From: Nocardioides hwasunensis
Lineage (GTDB): Bacteria; Actinomycetota; Actinomycetes; Propionibacteriales; Nocardioidaceae
Reading direction: 5' to 3'
Assembly (NCBI RefSeq): GCF_014779665.1
Contig: NZ_JACXYY010000008.1
Span: forward strand, 210,267-274,266
DNA: 64,000 nt
The position numbers and the translations under genes were made by a program. Shown piece after piece: positions 42,535-50,433 of the stretch. The notes beneath the pieces were generated by a model that saw only the letters and a list, made by a program, of their open reading frames with translations, did not search any database and was not told the DNA's origin. Numbering within the stretch: position 1 is the stretch's first letter; the number at the start of each line of letters is the position of its first letter.

Positions 42535-44121
42535 CTACGGGACCAGCACGCCCGGGTTGAGGATGCCGGCCGGGTCCAGCTCGGCCTTGACCGCGCGGAG
42601 CACGCGCACGCCGACCTCCCCGATCTCCCGTGCGAGCCATGGCCGGTGGTCGGTGCCGACAGCGTGGTGGTGGGTGATCGTCGCGCCGGCGGCGATCATC
42701 GCCTCGCTCGCCGCGGCCTTGGCGACGTGCCACTGCGCGAGCGGGTCGTCACCCTGCCGGGCGGCGACGGTGAAGTAGAGCGAGCAGCCGGTCTCGTAGA
42801 CGTGCGACACGTGGCAGAGCACCAGCGAACCCTCGCCCAGCGACGCGGTCAGCGCGGCCTTCACCTCGGCGTACAACCGCTCGCGGTTCGACCAGAACGT
42901 CGCGGTCTCGAGCGTCTCGACGAGCACGCCGTGGTCGAGCAGCGCGTCGCGGAGGTAGGGCGCCTCGAACCGGCCGTGCACCCACTTCTCGCCCGGCCCG
43001 GTGCCGAGCGGCGTGCCTCCGAGGTCGGCCAGCACCTGTGTGACCGCGGCCTGCCGGTCCGCGACCTGCTCGGTGGTGCCCTCGTGGCCGGTGATCATCA
43101 GGCAGCCGGGGTCCTCGGTGCCGCCGATGGACCCGGGATCGGCGAGGTTGATCGCGGTCTCGGTCTCGTCGGAGAGCCGGATGACCGTCGGCAGCAGCCC
43201 GGCCTGGGCCAGGGTCCGCATCGCGTCGGAGCCGGCGTCGAAGGACGGCCACCGCCACCCCTCGTACGTCGTGACGGCGGGCGCCCGGCGGACGCGCAGG
43301 GTCACCGAGGTGATCACGCCGAAGGCACCCTCCGAGCCGAGCAGCAGCTGGCGCAGGTCGGGGCCGGCGGCGTTGGCGGGCGCGGACCCGAGGTCGAGCG
43401 AGCCGGTCGGGGTGGCGGCTGTCAGCCCGACGACCATCGCGTCGAAGCGGCCGTAGCCGGCGCTGGACTGACCGCTGGAGCGGGTGGCCGCGAAGCCGCC
43501 GATGGAGGCGTGCAGATACGACTGCGGGTAGTGCCCGAGCGTCAGCCCGTGCTCGGCCAGCAGCGCCTCGGCCTCGGGACCGCGCAGACCGGGCTCGAGG
43601 GTGGCGGTCATCGAGACCTCGTCGACGGCCAGCAGCCGCTTCATCCGCACCAGGTCGAGGCTGACGAGCCCGGTGAAGCCGTCGCGTCGCGCGGCCAGGC
43701 CGCCGCTCACACACGTCCCGCCGCCGAACGGCACGACGACGACCCGGTGCTCGCTCGCCCACGCCAGCACGGCCGTCACCGCTGCGTGACCGTCGGGACG
43801 GACCACCGCGTCGGGCGCGTCCGAGAGGTCGCCCGCGCGGGCGCGCAGCAGGTCGGGAGTCGACTTGCCGCGCGTGCGCAGCGCGCGCGTCTCGTCGTCG
43901 AGCAGCACGTGCTCCTCGCCCACGATCGCGCGCAGCCCGTCGAGCAGTGCGGCGTCGAGGGCGCTCGGTGGCGGCGTGGCTCCACTGACCGGCGGCCGGT
44001 CCTGGAGACCGAAGGCCAGCTCGACCAGCCCCAGCGCGGACTCCGGCAGCTCGGAACGAGCCGCGACGGCGGGGTCGCCCCAGCGCTGCGGGTGCATCTC
44101 GACGGCGGTTCGCGGGGTCAT
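42535..44121 (-). CDS. FAD-linked oxidase, alkyldihydroxyacetone-phosphate synthase-like
   Basis: A 528-residue VAO-family flavoprotein: FAD_binding_4 segment VVVPFGGGTCVSGGLAARRDGFTGLVSLDL (from about 122), YPQSYLHASIGGFAATRSSGQSSAGYGR, and late VYETGCSLYFTVAARQGDDPLAQWHVAKAAASEAMIAAGATITHHHAVGTDHRPWL. The HHH segment and overall layout match alkyl-DHAP synthases and their bacterial relatives (ether-lipid synthesis or D-2-hydroxyacid/glycolate-type oxidation). Divergent from TetR-glpD with only 17 bp between starts, so probably under the same TetR. Confidence 0.82.
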   Translation of the reverse strand: MTPRTAVEMHPQRWGDPAVAARSELPESALGLVELAFGLQDRPPVSGATPPPSALDAALLDGLRAIVGEEHVLLDDETRALRTRGKSTPDLLRARAGDLSDAPDAVVRPDGHAAVTAVLAWASEHRVVVVPFGGGTCVSGGLAARRDGFTGLVSLDLVRMKRLLAVDEVSMTATLEPGLRGPEAEALLAEHGLTLGHYPQSYLHASIGGFAATRSSGQSSAGYGRFDAMVVGLTAATPTGSLDLGSAPANAAGPDLRQLLLGSEGAFGVITSVTLRVRRAPAVTTYEGWRWPSFDAGSDAMRTLAQAGLLPTVIRLSDETETAINLADPGSIGGTEDPGCLMITGHEGTTEQVADRQAAVTQVLADLGGTPLGTGPGEKWVHGRFEAPYLRDALLDHGVLVETLETATFWSNRERLYAEVKAALTASLGEGSLVLCHVSHVYETGCSLYFTVAARQGDDPLAQWHVAKAAASEAMIAAGATITHHHAVGTDHRPWLAREIGEVGVRVLRAVKAELDPAGILNPGVLVP

Positions 44122-44131
44122 GCGTTACAGT

Positions 44132-44148
44132 GTGACACATGTCGTCAC
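44132..44148. promoter_or_regulatory. TetR operator over the divergent start region
   Basis: GTGACACATGTCGTCAC is an inverted repeat with GTGAC/GTCAC arms and a 7-bp centre, spanning the tetR start codon (44139). TACAGT at 44126-44131 is the -10 of a leaderless tetR transcript, so the palindrome covers the transcription start. The opposite flavoenzyme start lies 11 bp away. Confidence 0.6.
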
Positions 44149-44744
44149 TTCGTCACACCGGTCGCGAGGTCGGAGACCCACGGCTCGACGGATACCTCGA
44201 CGCTGCGCGCGCCTGCATCCTCGACGTCGGGTGGCGGCGCACGACACTGACGGAGGTCGCCCGACGGGCCGGGGTCTCGCGGATGACGATCTACCGCGCG
44301 TGGCCCGACATGGGCTCGCTGCTGGGCGACCTGATGACCCGCGAGTGGGTCGGGGTCGCCGCCGCGACCACGGAGGCCGCGGGCGACACCACGACGCCGA
44401 ACGGCATCGCGGCGGCGGCGCTGAGCACCGTCCGCGCGCTGCGCGACAACGAGCTCTTCGTGCGCATCGTCGAGCTCGACCCCGACCTGCTGCTGCCCTA
44501 CCTCCTCCACCGCCGCGGCCGCTCGCAGGAGGCGCTGCTCGAGATCCTCACCGCGGAGATCGCGAGCGGCCAGGAGTCGGGCGCGATCCGCGGGGGCGAC
44601 GCGCGGCTGATGGCGCGCTCTCTCATGCTGTCGGGCCAGGGCTTCGTGTTCTCGGCACTGACCATGACGGACGCCGACCTGGGCCTGGAGGTGCTCGACG
44701 GTCAGCTCCTCCACCTCGTCTCCTCCTACCTGGCGCCGCGGTGA
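44139..44744 (+). CDS. TetR family transcriptional regulator
   Basis: A 201-residue regulator: DNA-binding domain 16-62 (LDAARACILDVGWRRTTLTEVARRAGVSRMTIYRAWPDM) and an all-helical ligand domain. ATG 44139 is supported by TACAGT 7 nt upstream. Its stop overlaps the glpD start (GTGA). Coupling to glpD and divergence from an alkyl-DHAP-synthase-like gene suggest it senses a lipid or glycerol-phosphate metabolite (inference). Confidence 0.87.
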   Translation: MSSLRHTGREVGDPRLDGYLDAARACILDVGWRRTTLTEVARRAGVSRMTIYRAWPDMGSLLGDLMTREWVGVAAATTEAAGDTTTPNGIAAAALSTVRALRDNELFVRIVELDPDLLLPYLLHRRGRSQEALLEILTAEIASGQESGAIRGGDARLMARSLMLSGQGFVFSALTMTDADLGLEVLDGQLLHLVSSYLAPR

Positions 44745-46309
44745 GCATCGGGCGCCGCATCGCCCCCGGCCTCGTCGGCATCCCCGACGAGGTCGACGTG
44801 GTCGTCGTCGGCCTCGGCATCACAGGTGCCGGCGTCGCGCTCGACGCGGTGACCCGCGGCCTCACCGTGCTGGCCGTCGACGCCCACGACCTGGCCTTCG
44901 GCACGTCGCGCTGGTCGTCCAAGCTCGTCCACGGCGGCCTGCGCTACCTCGCCCAGGGCCAGCTCGCGATCGCCCACGAGAGCGCCGTCGAGCGCGGGAT
45001 CCTGATGGACGTCACCGCTCCGCACCTCGTCCACCCGCTCCCGATGCTGACACCCGTCGACGACGCGATGACCCGCGGCAAGGCGGCGCTGACGTGGGGC
45101 GGCCTCCACGCCGGCGACCTGCTGCGCCGCACCGCCCACACCACCTCCCGCACCCTCCCGCGACCGCGCCGGCTCAACGTCACCGAGACCCTCAACCTCG
45201 CCCCGTCGCTGCGCGCCGACACCCTGCGCGGGGGGCTGCTCGCCTGGGACGGGCAGCTCGAGGACGACGCCCGGCTCGTCACGACCGTGGCCCGCACCGC
45301 GGCGTCGTACGGCGCCGAGGTGCGCACGCGCGCCCGCGTCACCTCGGCCACCGGCACCCGCGTCGAGGTGCGCGACGAGCTCACCGGCACGACGTACGCC
45401 GTCCGCGCACGGGCCGTGGTCAACGCGACCGGCGTCTGGGCCGGCGACCTCGACGAGCAGGTCCGGCTCCGCCCGAGCCGGGGCACCCACCTGGTCCTGC
45501 GCGGCTCCTCGCTGCCCCAGACCCGGGTCGCGGTGATGGTGCCGATCCCCGGCACGAGCGCCCGCTTCGCGATGGTCCTCCCGCAGCCCGACGGCACGAT
45601 CTACGTCGGGCTCACCGACGTGCCCGCCGACGGCCCGCTCCCCGACGTGCCGGTGCCGAGCGAGGACGAGGTCGACCTCCTGCTCGAGGTCGTCGCCTCC
45701 ACCTTCACCACCCCGCCGACGCGCGCCGACGTCGTCGGCGCCTTCGCCGGGCTGCGGCCGCTGCTCGAGGTGGCCGGGACCGACGAGACCGCCGACCTCT
45801 CGCGACGCCACGCGATCCTCACGTCCGCCACCGGCGTCACCACGATCGTCGGCGGCAAGCTCACGACCTACCGCCGGATGGCCCAGGACGCCCTCGACGC
45901 ACTGGTCGGGTCCGGTCGTCTCGCAGCCGGTCCGTGCCGGACCGCCGGCCTCCCGCTGCTCGGCGCCGGGTCTCCTGCGCAGCTGCGAGGCCTCGACGCG
46001 CCCACCCGGCTCGTACGCCGCTTCGGCACCGACGCCCCACTGGTCCTCGACGCCGCCCGCGCGGTCACCGGACTGACGGACGACGAGCTGCTCGCGCCGC
46101 TGTCCGACACGGTGCCGGTGACCCTCGCCGAGCTCGTCTTCGGCGTCACCCACGAGGGCGCGCACGACGTCGACGACCTGCTCGACCGGCGTACACGCGT
46201 CGGCCTGGTCGAGGCGGACCGCCGTGCCACAGGACCCCACGCCGAGCGCGCGTTGGCACTCGTCAGGGCCTCACGACGTACTCCGGCGAGGGCGCTGCCT
46301 CACCTGTGA
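44741..46309 (+). CDS. glpD: glycerol-3-phosphate dehydrogenase, aerobic (FAD)
   Basis: A 522-residue FAD enzyme: VVVVGLGITGAGVALDAVTRG (residues 20-40), FGTSRWSSKLVHGGLRYLAQGQ, and VGGKLTTYRRMAQDAL near 378, all GlpD signatures; the C-terminal DAO_C domain is present. It oxidises glycerol-3-phosphate to dihydroxyacetone phosphate at the membrane with electrons to quinone. DHAP is also a precursor of the acyl-DHAP used by alkyl-DHAP synthase, which fits the divergent neighbour. GTG 44741 overlaps the tetR stop. Confidence 0.9.
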   Translation: MSIGRRIAPGLVGIPDEVDVVVVGLGITGAGVALDAVTRGLTVLAVDAHDLAFGTSRWSSKLVHGGLRYLAQGQLAIAHESAVERGILMDVTAPHLVHPLPMLTPVDDAMTRGKAALTWGGLHAGDLLRRTAHTTSRTLPRPRRLNVTETLNLAPSLRADTLRGGLLAWDGQLEDDARLVTTVARTAASYGAEVRTRARVTSATGTRVEVRDELTGTTYAVRARAVVNATGVWAGDLDEQVRLRPSRGTHLVLRGSSLPQTRVAVMVPIPGTSARFAMVLPQPDGTIYVGLTDVPADGPLPDVPVPSEDEVDLLLEVVASTFTTPPTRADVVGAFAGLRPLLEVAGTDETADLSRRHAILTSATGVTTIVGGKLTTYRRMAQDALDALVGSGRLAAGPCRTAGLPLLGAGSPAQLRGLDAPTRLVRRFGTDAPLVLDAARAVTGLTDDELLAPLSDTVPVTLAELVFGVTHEGAHDVDDLLDRRTRVGLVEADRRATGPHAERALALVRASRRTPARALPHL

Positions 46310-46391
46310 TCCAGCGGACGCCCAAAAACAGGCGGGACTTGCGGAGAAGCTCGGACAGGACCACGGACCAGGTGGGATCGTTCTCCACGGT

Positions 46392-46425
46392 GCGCCCCTT
46401 GCTGACCCCATGCAGCAAGGGGCGC
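46392..46425. terminator. bidirectional terminator between glpD and glmS
   Basis: GCGCCCCTTGCTG (46392-46404) and CAGCAAGGGGCGC (46413-46425) form a perfect 13-bp stem with an 8-nt loop in the 142-bp gap between convergent genes. A second small hairpin (CGCCCAAAAACAGGCGGG) lies at about 46319-46336. Neither is followed by a strong U-tract. Confidence 0.8.
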
Positions 46426-46451
46426 CCAGTCCGTCTCGGGACCCCTCCGAC

Positions 46452-48275
46452 CTACTCGACCGTGACCGACTTGGCCAGGTTGCGCGGCTTGTCGATGTCG
46501 AGGCCCAGGTGCTGCGCCGCGTGGTAGGCCAGCAGCTGCAGCGGGATGGTCAGCAGGATGGGGTCGAGCTCCGGCTCGTTGCGGGGCACGACGACCCGGC
46601 GGGCGTCGATCCCACCGAGGTCCACGTCGGCGTGGGTGACCACGACCAGGGGGCCGCTGCGCGCGGCGATCTCGTGCAGCGCCCCGAGGTTGCGCTCGGT
46701 CAGCTCGTCGCTCGGCACCAGGGCGACCGTCGGCACGTCGGGGTCGATCAGCGCGAGCGGGCCGTGCTTGAGCTCGGAGGTCTGGTAGGCCTCGGCGTGG
46801 CGATAGCTGATCTCCTTGAACTTCTGCGCACCCTCGCGCGCCACCGGGAAGCCGCGCACCCGACCGATGAAGAACAGGCTCTGCGCCTCGGCCAGCACGT
46901 GGGCCACCTCGACGAGCTCGCTCTCGGTCGCCAGCACCTCCTCGATCTGCGCGGGCAGCCGCTCGAGCCCGGCGACCAGCCGCTTGCCGTCGGCGATCGA
47001 CAGGTCACGCACCCGACCGAGCTGGAGCGCCAGGAGCGCGAAGCCGAGGAACATGTTGGTCAGCGCCTTCGTGCTGGCCACCGCGACCTCGGGACCGGCG
47101 TGGAGGTAGATGCCGCCGTCGCACTCGCGCGCGATGGCCGAGCCGACGACGTTGACCAGGCCGACGCAGCGCCCGCCCTTGCGGCGTACCTCCTGCACGG
47201 CGAGCAGCGTGTCGATGGTCTCGCCGGACTGGCTGACCGCGACGTAGAGGGTGTCGGGCTCGATGACCGGGTCGCGGTAGCGGAACTCGCTCGCCGCCTC
47301 GGCGTCGGCGGGGATCCGGGCCAGCTCCTCGATGAGCCCCGCGCCCATCTGGCCGACGTAGTAGGCCGAGCCGCAGCCGAGGATCTTGACCCGTCGGACC
47401 GCGCGCAGGTCGCGGGCGTCCATGTCGAGGCCGCCGAGGTGCGCCGTGCCGAACCGGTCGTCCAGGCGACCCCGCAGGACCGCCTGGGCGGTCGTCGGCT
47501 GCTCGAGGATCTCCTTGCGCATGTAGGACTCGTGCTCACCGGCGTCGTACGCCGAGGCGTCGACGTCGACCTGCGTCGCGGTCTTGCCGGTCGAGGCGAG
47601 GTCGCTGTGCCGCACGGTGGTGAACCCGGCCGACGTCACCGTGGCCATCTCCCCGTCGTCGAGCATCGCGACCGTCGTGGTGTGGCGCACGATCGCAGCG
47701 AGGTCGGAGGCGACGTACATCTCCTTGTCCCCCACCCCGACCACGAGCGGGCTGCCGTTGCGGGCGGCGACGATGCGGTCGGGGAAGTCGGCGTGCAGCA
47801 CCGCGAGGCCGTAGGTCCCGACGACGACGGCGAGCGCGTCGCGGACCTTGCCCTCGAGGGTGTCGGCGTCGCTGCGCGCGACCAGGTGGGCGAGCACCTC
47901 GGTGTCGGTGTCGCTGACGAGCGTGACGCCGGCGTCACCGAGCTCGGCACGCAGGGCGGCGGCGTTGTCGATGATCCCGTTGTGCACGACCGCGACCCGT
48001 CCCGACTCGTCGGTGTGCGGGTGGGCGTTGACGTCGTTGGCCGGGCCGTGCGTCGCCCACCGGGTGTGGCCGATCCCGGTCGTGCCGGCGAACCGCTTCG
48101 GCAGCACCTCGGTGAGCTCACGGACGCGCCCGGCCTGCTTGGCCACGCGGATGCCGCGGGTGCCGAGCACGGCGACCCCGGCCGAGTCGTAGCCGCGGTG
48201 CTCGAGGCGGGTGAGTCCTTCGAGGACGACCGGAGCGGCGTCCTGGCGGCCGATGTAGCCGACGATTCCACACAT
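46452..48275 (-). CDS. glmS: glutamine-fructose-6-phosphate aminotransferase
   Basis: A 607-residue enzyme: N-terminal glutaminase with nucleophile Cys2 (MCGIVGYIG), RGYDSAGVAV, HTRWATHG and HNGIIDN; two SIS domains (CGSAYYVGQM, SQSGETIDTL) and the terminal KSVTVE. It makes glucosamine-6-phosphate, the first step to UDP-GlcNAc for peptidoglycan. GAAGGAAC precedes the ATG. A structured repeat lies in its upstream region (48299-48331). No glmS ribozyme is seen, as expected for an actinobacterium. Confidence 0.95.
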   Translation of the reverse strand: MCGIVGYIGRQDAAPVVLEGLTRLEHRGYDSAGVAVLGTRGIRVAKQAGRVRELTEVLPKRFAGTTGIGHTRWATHGPANDVNAHPHTDESGRVAVVHNGIIDNAAALRAELGDAGVTLVSDTDTEVLAHLVARSDADTLEGKVRDALAVVVGTYGLAVLHADFPDRIVAARNGSPLVVGVGDKEMYVASDLAAIVRHTTTVAMLDDGEMATVTSAGFTTVRHSDLASTGKTATQVDVDASAYDAGEHESYMRKEILEQPTTAQAVLRGRLDDRFGTAHLGGLDMDARDLRAVRRVKILGCGSAYYVGQMGAGLIEELARIPADAEAASEFRYRDPVIEPDTLYVAVSQSGETIDTLLAVQEVRRKGGRCVGLVNVVGSAIARECDGGIYLHAGPEVAVASTKALTNMFLGFALLALQLGRVRDLSIADGKRLVAGLERLPAQIEEVLATESELVEVAHVLAEAQSLFFIGRVRGFPVAREGAQKFKEISYRHAEAYQTSELKHGPLALIDPDVPTVALVPSDELTERNLGALHEIAARSGPLVVVTHADVDLGGIDARRVVVPRNEPELDPILLTIPLQLLAYHAAQHLGLDIDKPRNLAKSVTVE

Positions 48276-48298
48276 GCTGTCTGTTCCTTCGTGTCGGT

Positions 48299-48331
48299 GG
48301 TCGAGGTGCGGGCGCAGCGAGCCTCGAGACC
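48299..48331. repeat. GGTCGAGG...CGAGACC repeat upstream of glmS
   Basis: GGTCGAGGTGCGGGCGCAG then CGAGCCTCGAGACC: the ends pair (CGAGG with CCTCG), a third structural variant of the window's repeat family. It lies in the 62-bp gap between the upstream small gene and glmS, so it would be in the glmS 5' leader if transcription starts further upstream. Confidence 0.65.
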
Positions 48332-48337
48332 ACGTGG

Positions 48338-48598
48338 TCAGCCGTAGATGATCCGACGCAGCTGTCGCTCCGAGAGCTGCGGCGCGGCGACGACGCGCTC
48401 GGCCAGCTCCTCGGCGATGCGCGCGAAGATCTCGGGATTCTTCGCGCCGTACGTCTTGAGGTGGGCGTGCCGGGTGCGGACGTAGTCCTCCACCGTCTGG
48501 GCGTGGAACGCGACCACGTCCTCGATCACGCGGGCCGCCTCACCGGGCGTCAGCGACGTGGTCGCGACGACGTGGGAGACGAGAGCGGGGTCGGGCAC
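48338..48598 (-). CDS. conserved small helical protein of unknown function
   Basis: An 86-residue protein (VPDPALVSHVVATTSLTPGEAARVIEDVVAFHAQTVEDYVRTRH ... AERVVAAPQLSERQLRRIIYG) with three or four predicted helices and a well-formed C-terminus; no family assigned. GTG 48598 is preferred because CACCAT lies 6 nt upstream and the protein looks conserved from there; ATG 48700 would add 34 residues of poor quality. It is 62 bp upstream of glmS on the same strand, possibly one operon. Confidence 0.6.
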   Translation of the reverse strand: MPDPALVSHVVATTSLTPGEAARVIEDVVAFHAQTVEDYVRTRHAHLKTYGAKNPEIFARIAEELAERVVAAPQLSERQLRRIIYG

Positions 48599-48845
48599 CC
48601 GGAGATGGTGCGCCCCGCGCCGACCGAACGGCAACTTCCTGCCCGAATTCGGGCAGATCGGGTCCGACAACGGGCGCAGAGGCCCGCGTGCGTCGGTCAT
48701 GTCCGTCGCAAGTGGAGCAGAAGGCGGCTTCTCGGCTGCTCACACCCCCTCAGGTGGAGCAGATCGGCCTTCTTCGAGCGAAAGGTGTGTGCGCAGGTGG
48801 GGACGTGCTACCTTGGGTGAACAGAAAGTGAACGGGAGGTGTCAC

Positions 48846-48971
48846 ATGAGCAAGCAGACGATGACCGAAGCGCCGGTCTGCACGTGGATTGCCGTCACGG
48901 ATGCGTCGGGTCGCACCCACATGGAGGCACGCTGGTCCACCGCCGCCGCGGCCCACAGCAAGGCCGCCTGA
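48846..48971 (+). CDS. 41-residue conserved small protein
   Basis: MSKQTMTEAPVCTWIAVTD, then GRTHMEARW and an Ala-rich end. An excellent ribosome-binding site GGGAGGTG lies 5 nt upstream of the ATG, and TACCTT (48809-48814) is a plausible -10. The CTWI...GRTHMEARW core looks like a small beta-hairpin, resembling short actinobacterial proteins of unknown role. Confidence 0.65.
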   Translation: MSKQTMTEAPVCTWIAVTDASGRTHMEARWSTAAAAHSKAA

Positions 48972-49151
48972 GCGCGAGAACCCACGACCACGACGCACCA
49001 CGCCGAGCCACGCCCCCACCGGGGCGTGGCTCGCGGCACGTGCGGGGTGCGGCAACTTCCTCGCGACCGCGGGAATGAAGAGCGGCACTCGTCCGTTATC
49101 GTGGTTGAACTTTCTACCAACCCGTTCGCCCACCTCACAGGAGCAGCTCCC

Positions 49152-49718
49152 ATGTCAGAGTTCGACGCACCCACCACCGCCATCGACGACATCACCGGCG
49201 ACTACGCCCTCGACGTCACGCACAGCCGCCTCGGCTTCGTGGCCCGCCACGCCATGGTGACCAAGGTGCGCGGTCAGTTCGGCGCCTTCAGCGGCACCGC
49301 GAAGATCGACGAGGCCACCCCGTCGAGCTCGAAGGTCGACCTGTCCATCGAGGTCGCCTCCGTCGAGACCGGCACCGCGGACCGCGACGGCCACCTCAAG
49401 TCCGGCGACTTCTTCGACGCCGAGACCTACCCGAACATCACCTTCTCCTCGACCGAGGTCTCCCGGTCGGGCAGCGACTGGACGATCACCGGCGACCTGA
49501 CCATCAAGGACGTCACCAAGCCGGTCACGATCGAGTTCGAGCAGACCGGCTCGGCCGTCGACCCGTTCGGCAACACCCGCGTCGGCTTCGAGGGCGAGAC
49601 CACCATCAACCGCAAGGACTGGGGCCTCACCTGGAACGCCGCGCTCGAGACCGGCGGCGTGCTCGTCTCGGACAAGATCAAGCTCGAGTTCGACGTCTCG
49701 GCCGTCAAGAACGCCTGA
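49152..49718 (+). CDS. YceI family protein
   Basis: A 188-residue lipocalin-like protein: GDYALDVTHSRLGFVARHAMVTKVRGQFGAFSGTAKID (typical YceI opening), DFFDAETYPNITFSS near 95, and FGNTRVGFEGETTINRKDWGLTWNAALETGGVLVSDKIKL at the end. YceI proteins bind isoprenoids or amphiphiles. No signal peptide, so cytoplasmic. CAGGAGCAG precedes the ATG. An imperfect GGTTG...CAACC repeat (49103-49122) lies upstream. A perfect hairpin follows at 49728. Confidence 0.9.
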   Translation: MSEFDAPTTAIDDITGDYALDVTHSRLGFVARHAMVTKVRGQFGAFSGTAKIDEATPSSSKVDLSIEVASVETGTADRDGHLKSGDFFDAETYPNITFSSTEVSRSGSDWTITGDLTIKDVTKPVTIEFEQTGSAVDPFGNTRVGFEGETTINRKDWGLTWNAALETGGVLVSDKIKLEFDVSAVKNA

Positions 49719-49727
49719 CCCCTCGCC

Positions 49728-49770
49728 GACCTCCCCCTTCCTCCCCTGCACCGGGGGGAAGGGGGAGGTC
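49728..49770 (+). terminator. strong terminator after yceI-like gene
   Basis: GACCTCCCCCTTCC (49728-49741) pairs perfectly with GGAAGGGGGAGGTC (49757-49770), a 14-bp stem with a 15-nt loop beginning 9 bp after the stop codon. Confidence 0.85.
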
Positions 49771-49836
49771 GTCGCACGTGACGGGTGACGCACTCCGTGG
49801 CTCACAGGTTCCTCACATCTTCGGCCCCTAGGGTCG

Positions 49837-49856
49837 ATGGTTCAACCGTCAACCAT
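49837..49856. promoter_or_regulatory. inverted repeat at the doxX promoter
   Basis: ATGGTTCAACCGTCAACCAT has perfect 6-bp arms (ATGGTT/AACCAT) and lies just after TAGGGT (49829-49834), so it covers the expected transcription start. A regulator of MarR or HxlR size would fit; none is encoded nearby. Confidence 0.5.
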
Positions 49857-49869
49857 CTCGGAGGAACCC

Positions 49870-50331
49870 GTGAAGATCCCGACGATCCATCCCCGCACCA
49901 CTCCCGTGGCCGACATCGCCCTGCTGGTGGGCCGCCTGGCCCTCGGCGCGACGATGATCGCCCACGGTCTCCAGAAGCTCGACCAGGGCGGCCTCGGCGG
50001 CACCGCGGAGGGCTTCGAGGCGATGGGGATCCCCGCCGCCGGCGCGGCCGCACTCTTCGCCATCGCGATCGAGGTCGGCGGCGGCGTGCTCGTCCTGCTC
50101 GGCGCCCTCACCCCGCTCATCGGCGTCCTGTGGGCAGCCCACATGGCCGGCGCCTGGTGGTTCGTGCACCGTGACGCCTTCTTCGCCGGCGAGGGCGGCT
50201 ACGAGCTGGTCATGGTGCTTGGCGCCCTCGGCCTGGTGCTCGCCGGCACCGGACCCGGCCGACTCTCGGTCGACGCGCTGCTGACGCGTCGTCGTACGCC
50301 TGCACGCGAGCGCGAGCTCGTCGACGCCTGA
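49870..50331 (+). CDS. DoxX family membrane protein
   Basis: A 153-residue protein with four helices and the DoxX core DIALLVGRLALGATMIAHGLQKL, GFEAMGIPAAGAAALFAIAIEVGGGVLVLLG and a final helix LVMVLGALGLVLAG. DoxX-like proteins act in thiol or oxidative stress as partners of thiosulfate or superoxide enzymes. GTG 49870 has GGAGG 5 nt upstream; an in-frame ATG at 49837 lies inside the operator and is less likely. Confidence 0.88.
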   Translation: MKIPTIHPRTTPVADIALLVGRLALGATMIAHGLQKLDQGGLGGTAEGFEAMGIPAAGAAALFAIAIEVGGGVLVLLGALTPLIGVLWAAHMAGAWWFVHRDAFFAGEGGYELVMVLGALGLVLAGTGPGRLSVDALLTRRRTPARERELVDA

Positions 50332-50433
50332 CACCCTTTGCACCCGAGTCTCCCGGTTTGCATCCGGGATCTCGGGTGCAAACCGGGGCGGTCACCGGAT
50401 ATCCGGTGACTCCAGCCGACGGTGGCCCCGAGG

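Noticed and set aside
46310..46451. Small RNA or tRNA between glpD and glmS
   Set aside because: Only simple hairpins are seen; no cloverleaf or CCA end, and the position between convergent stops fits a terminator.
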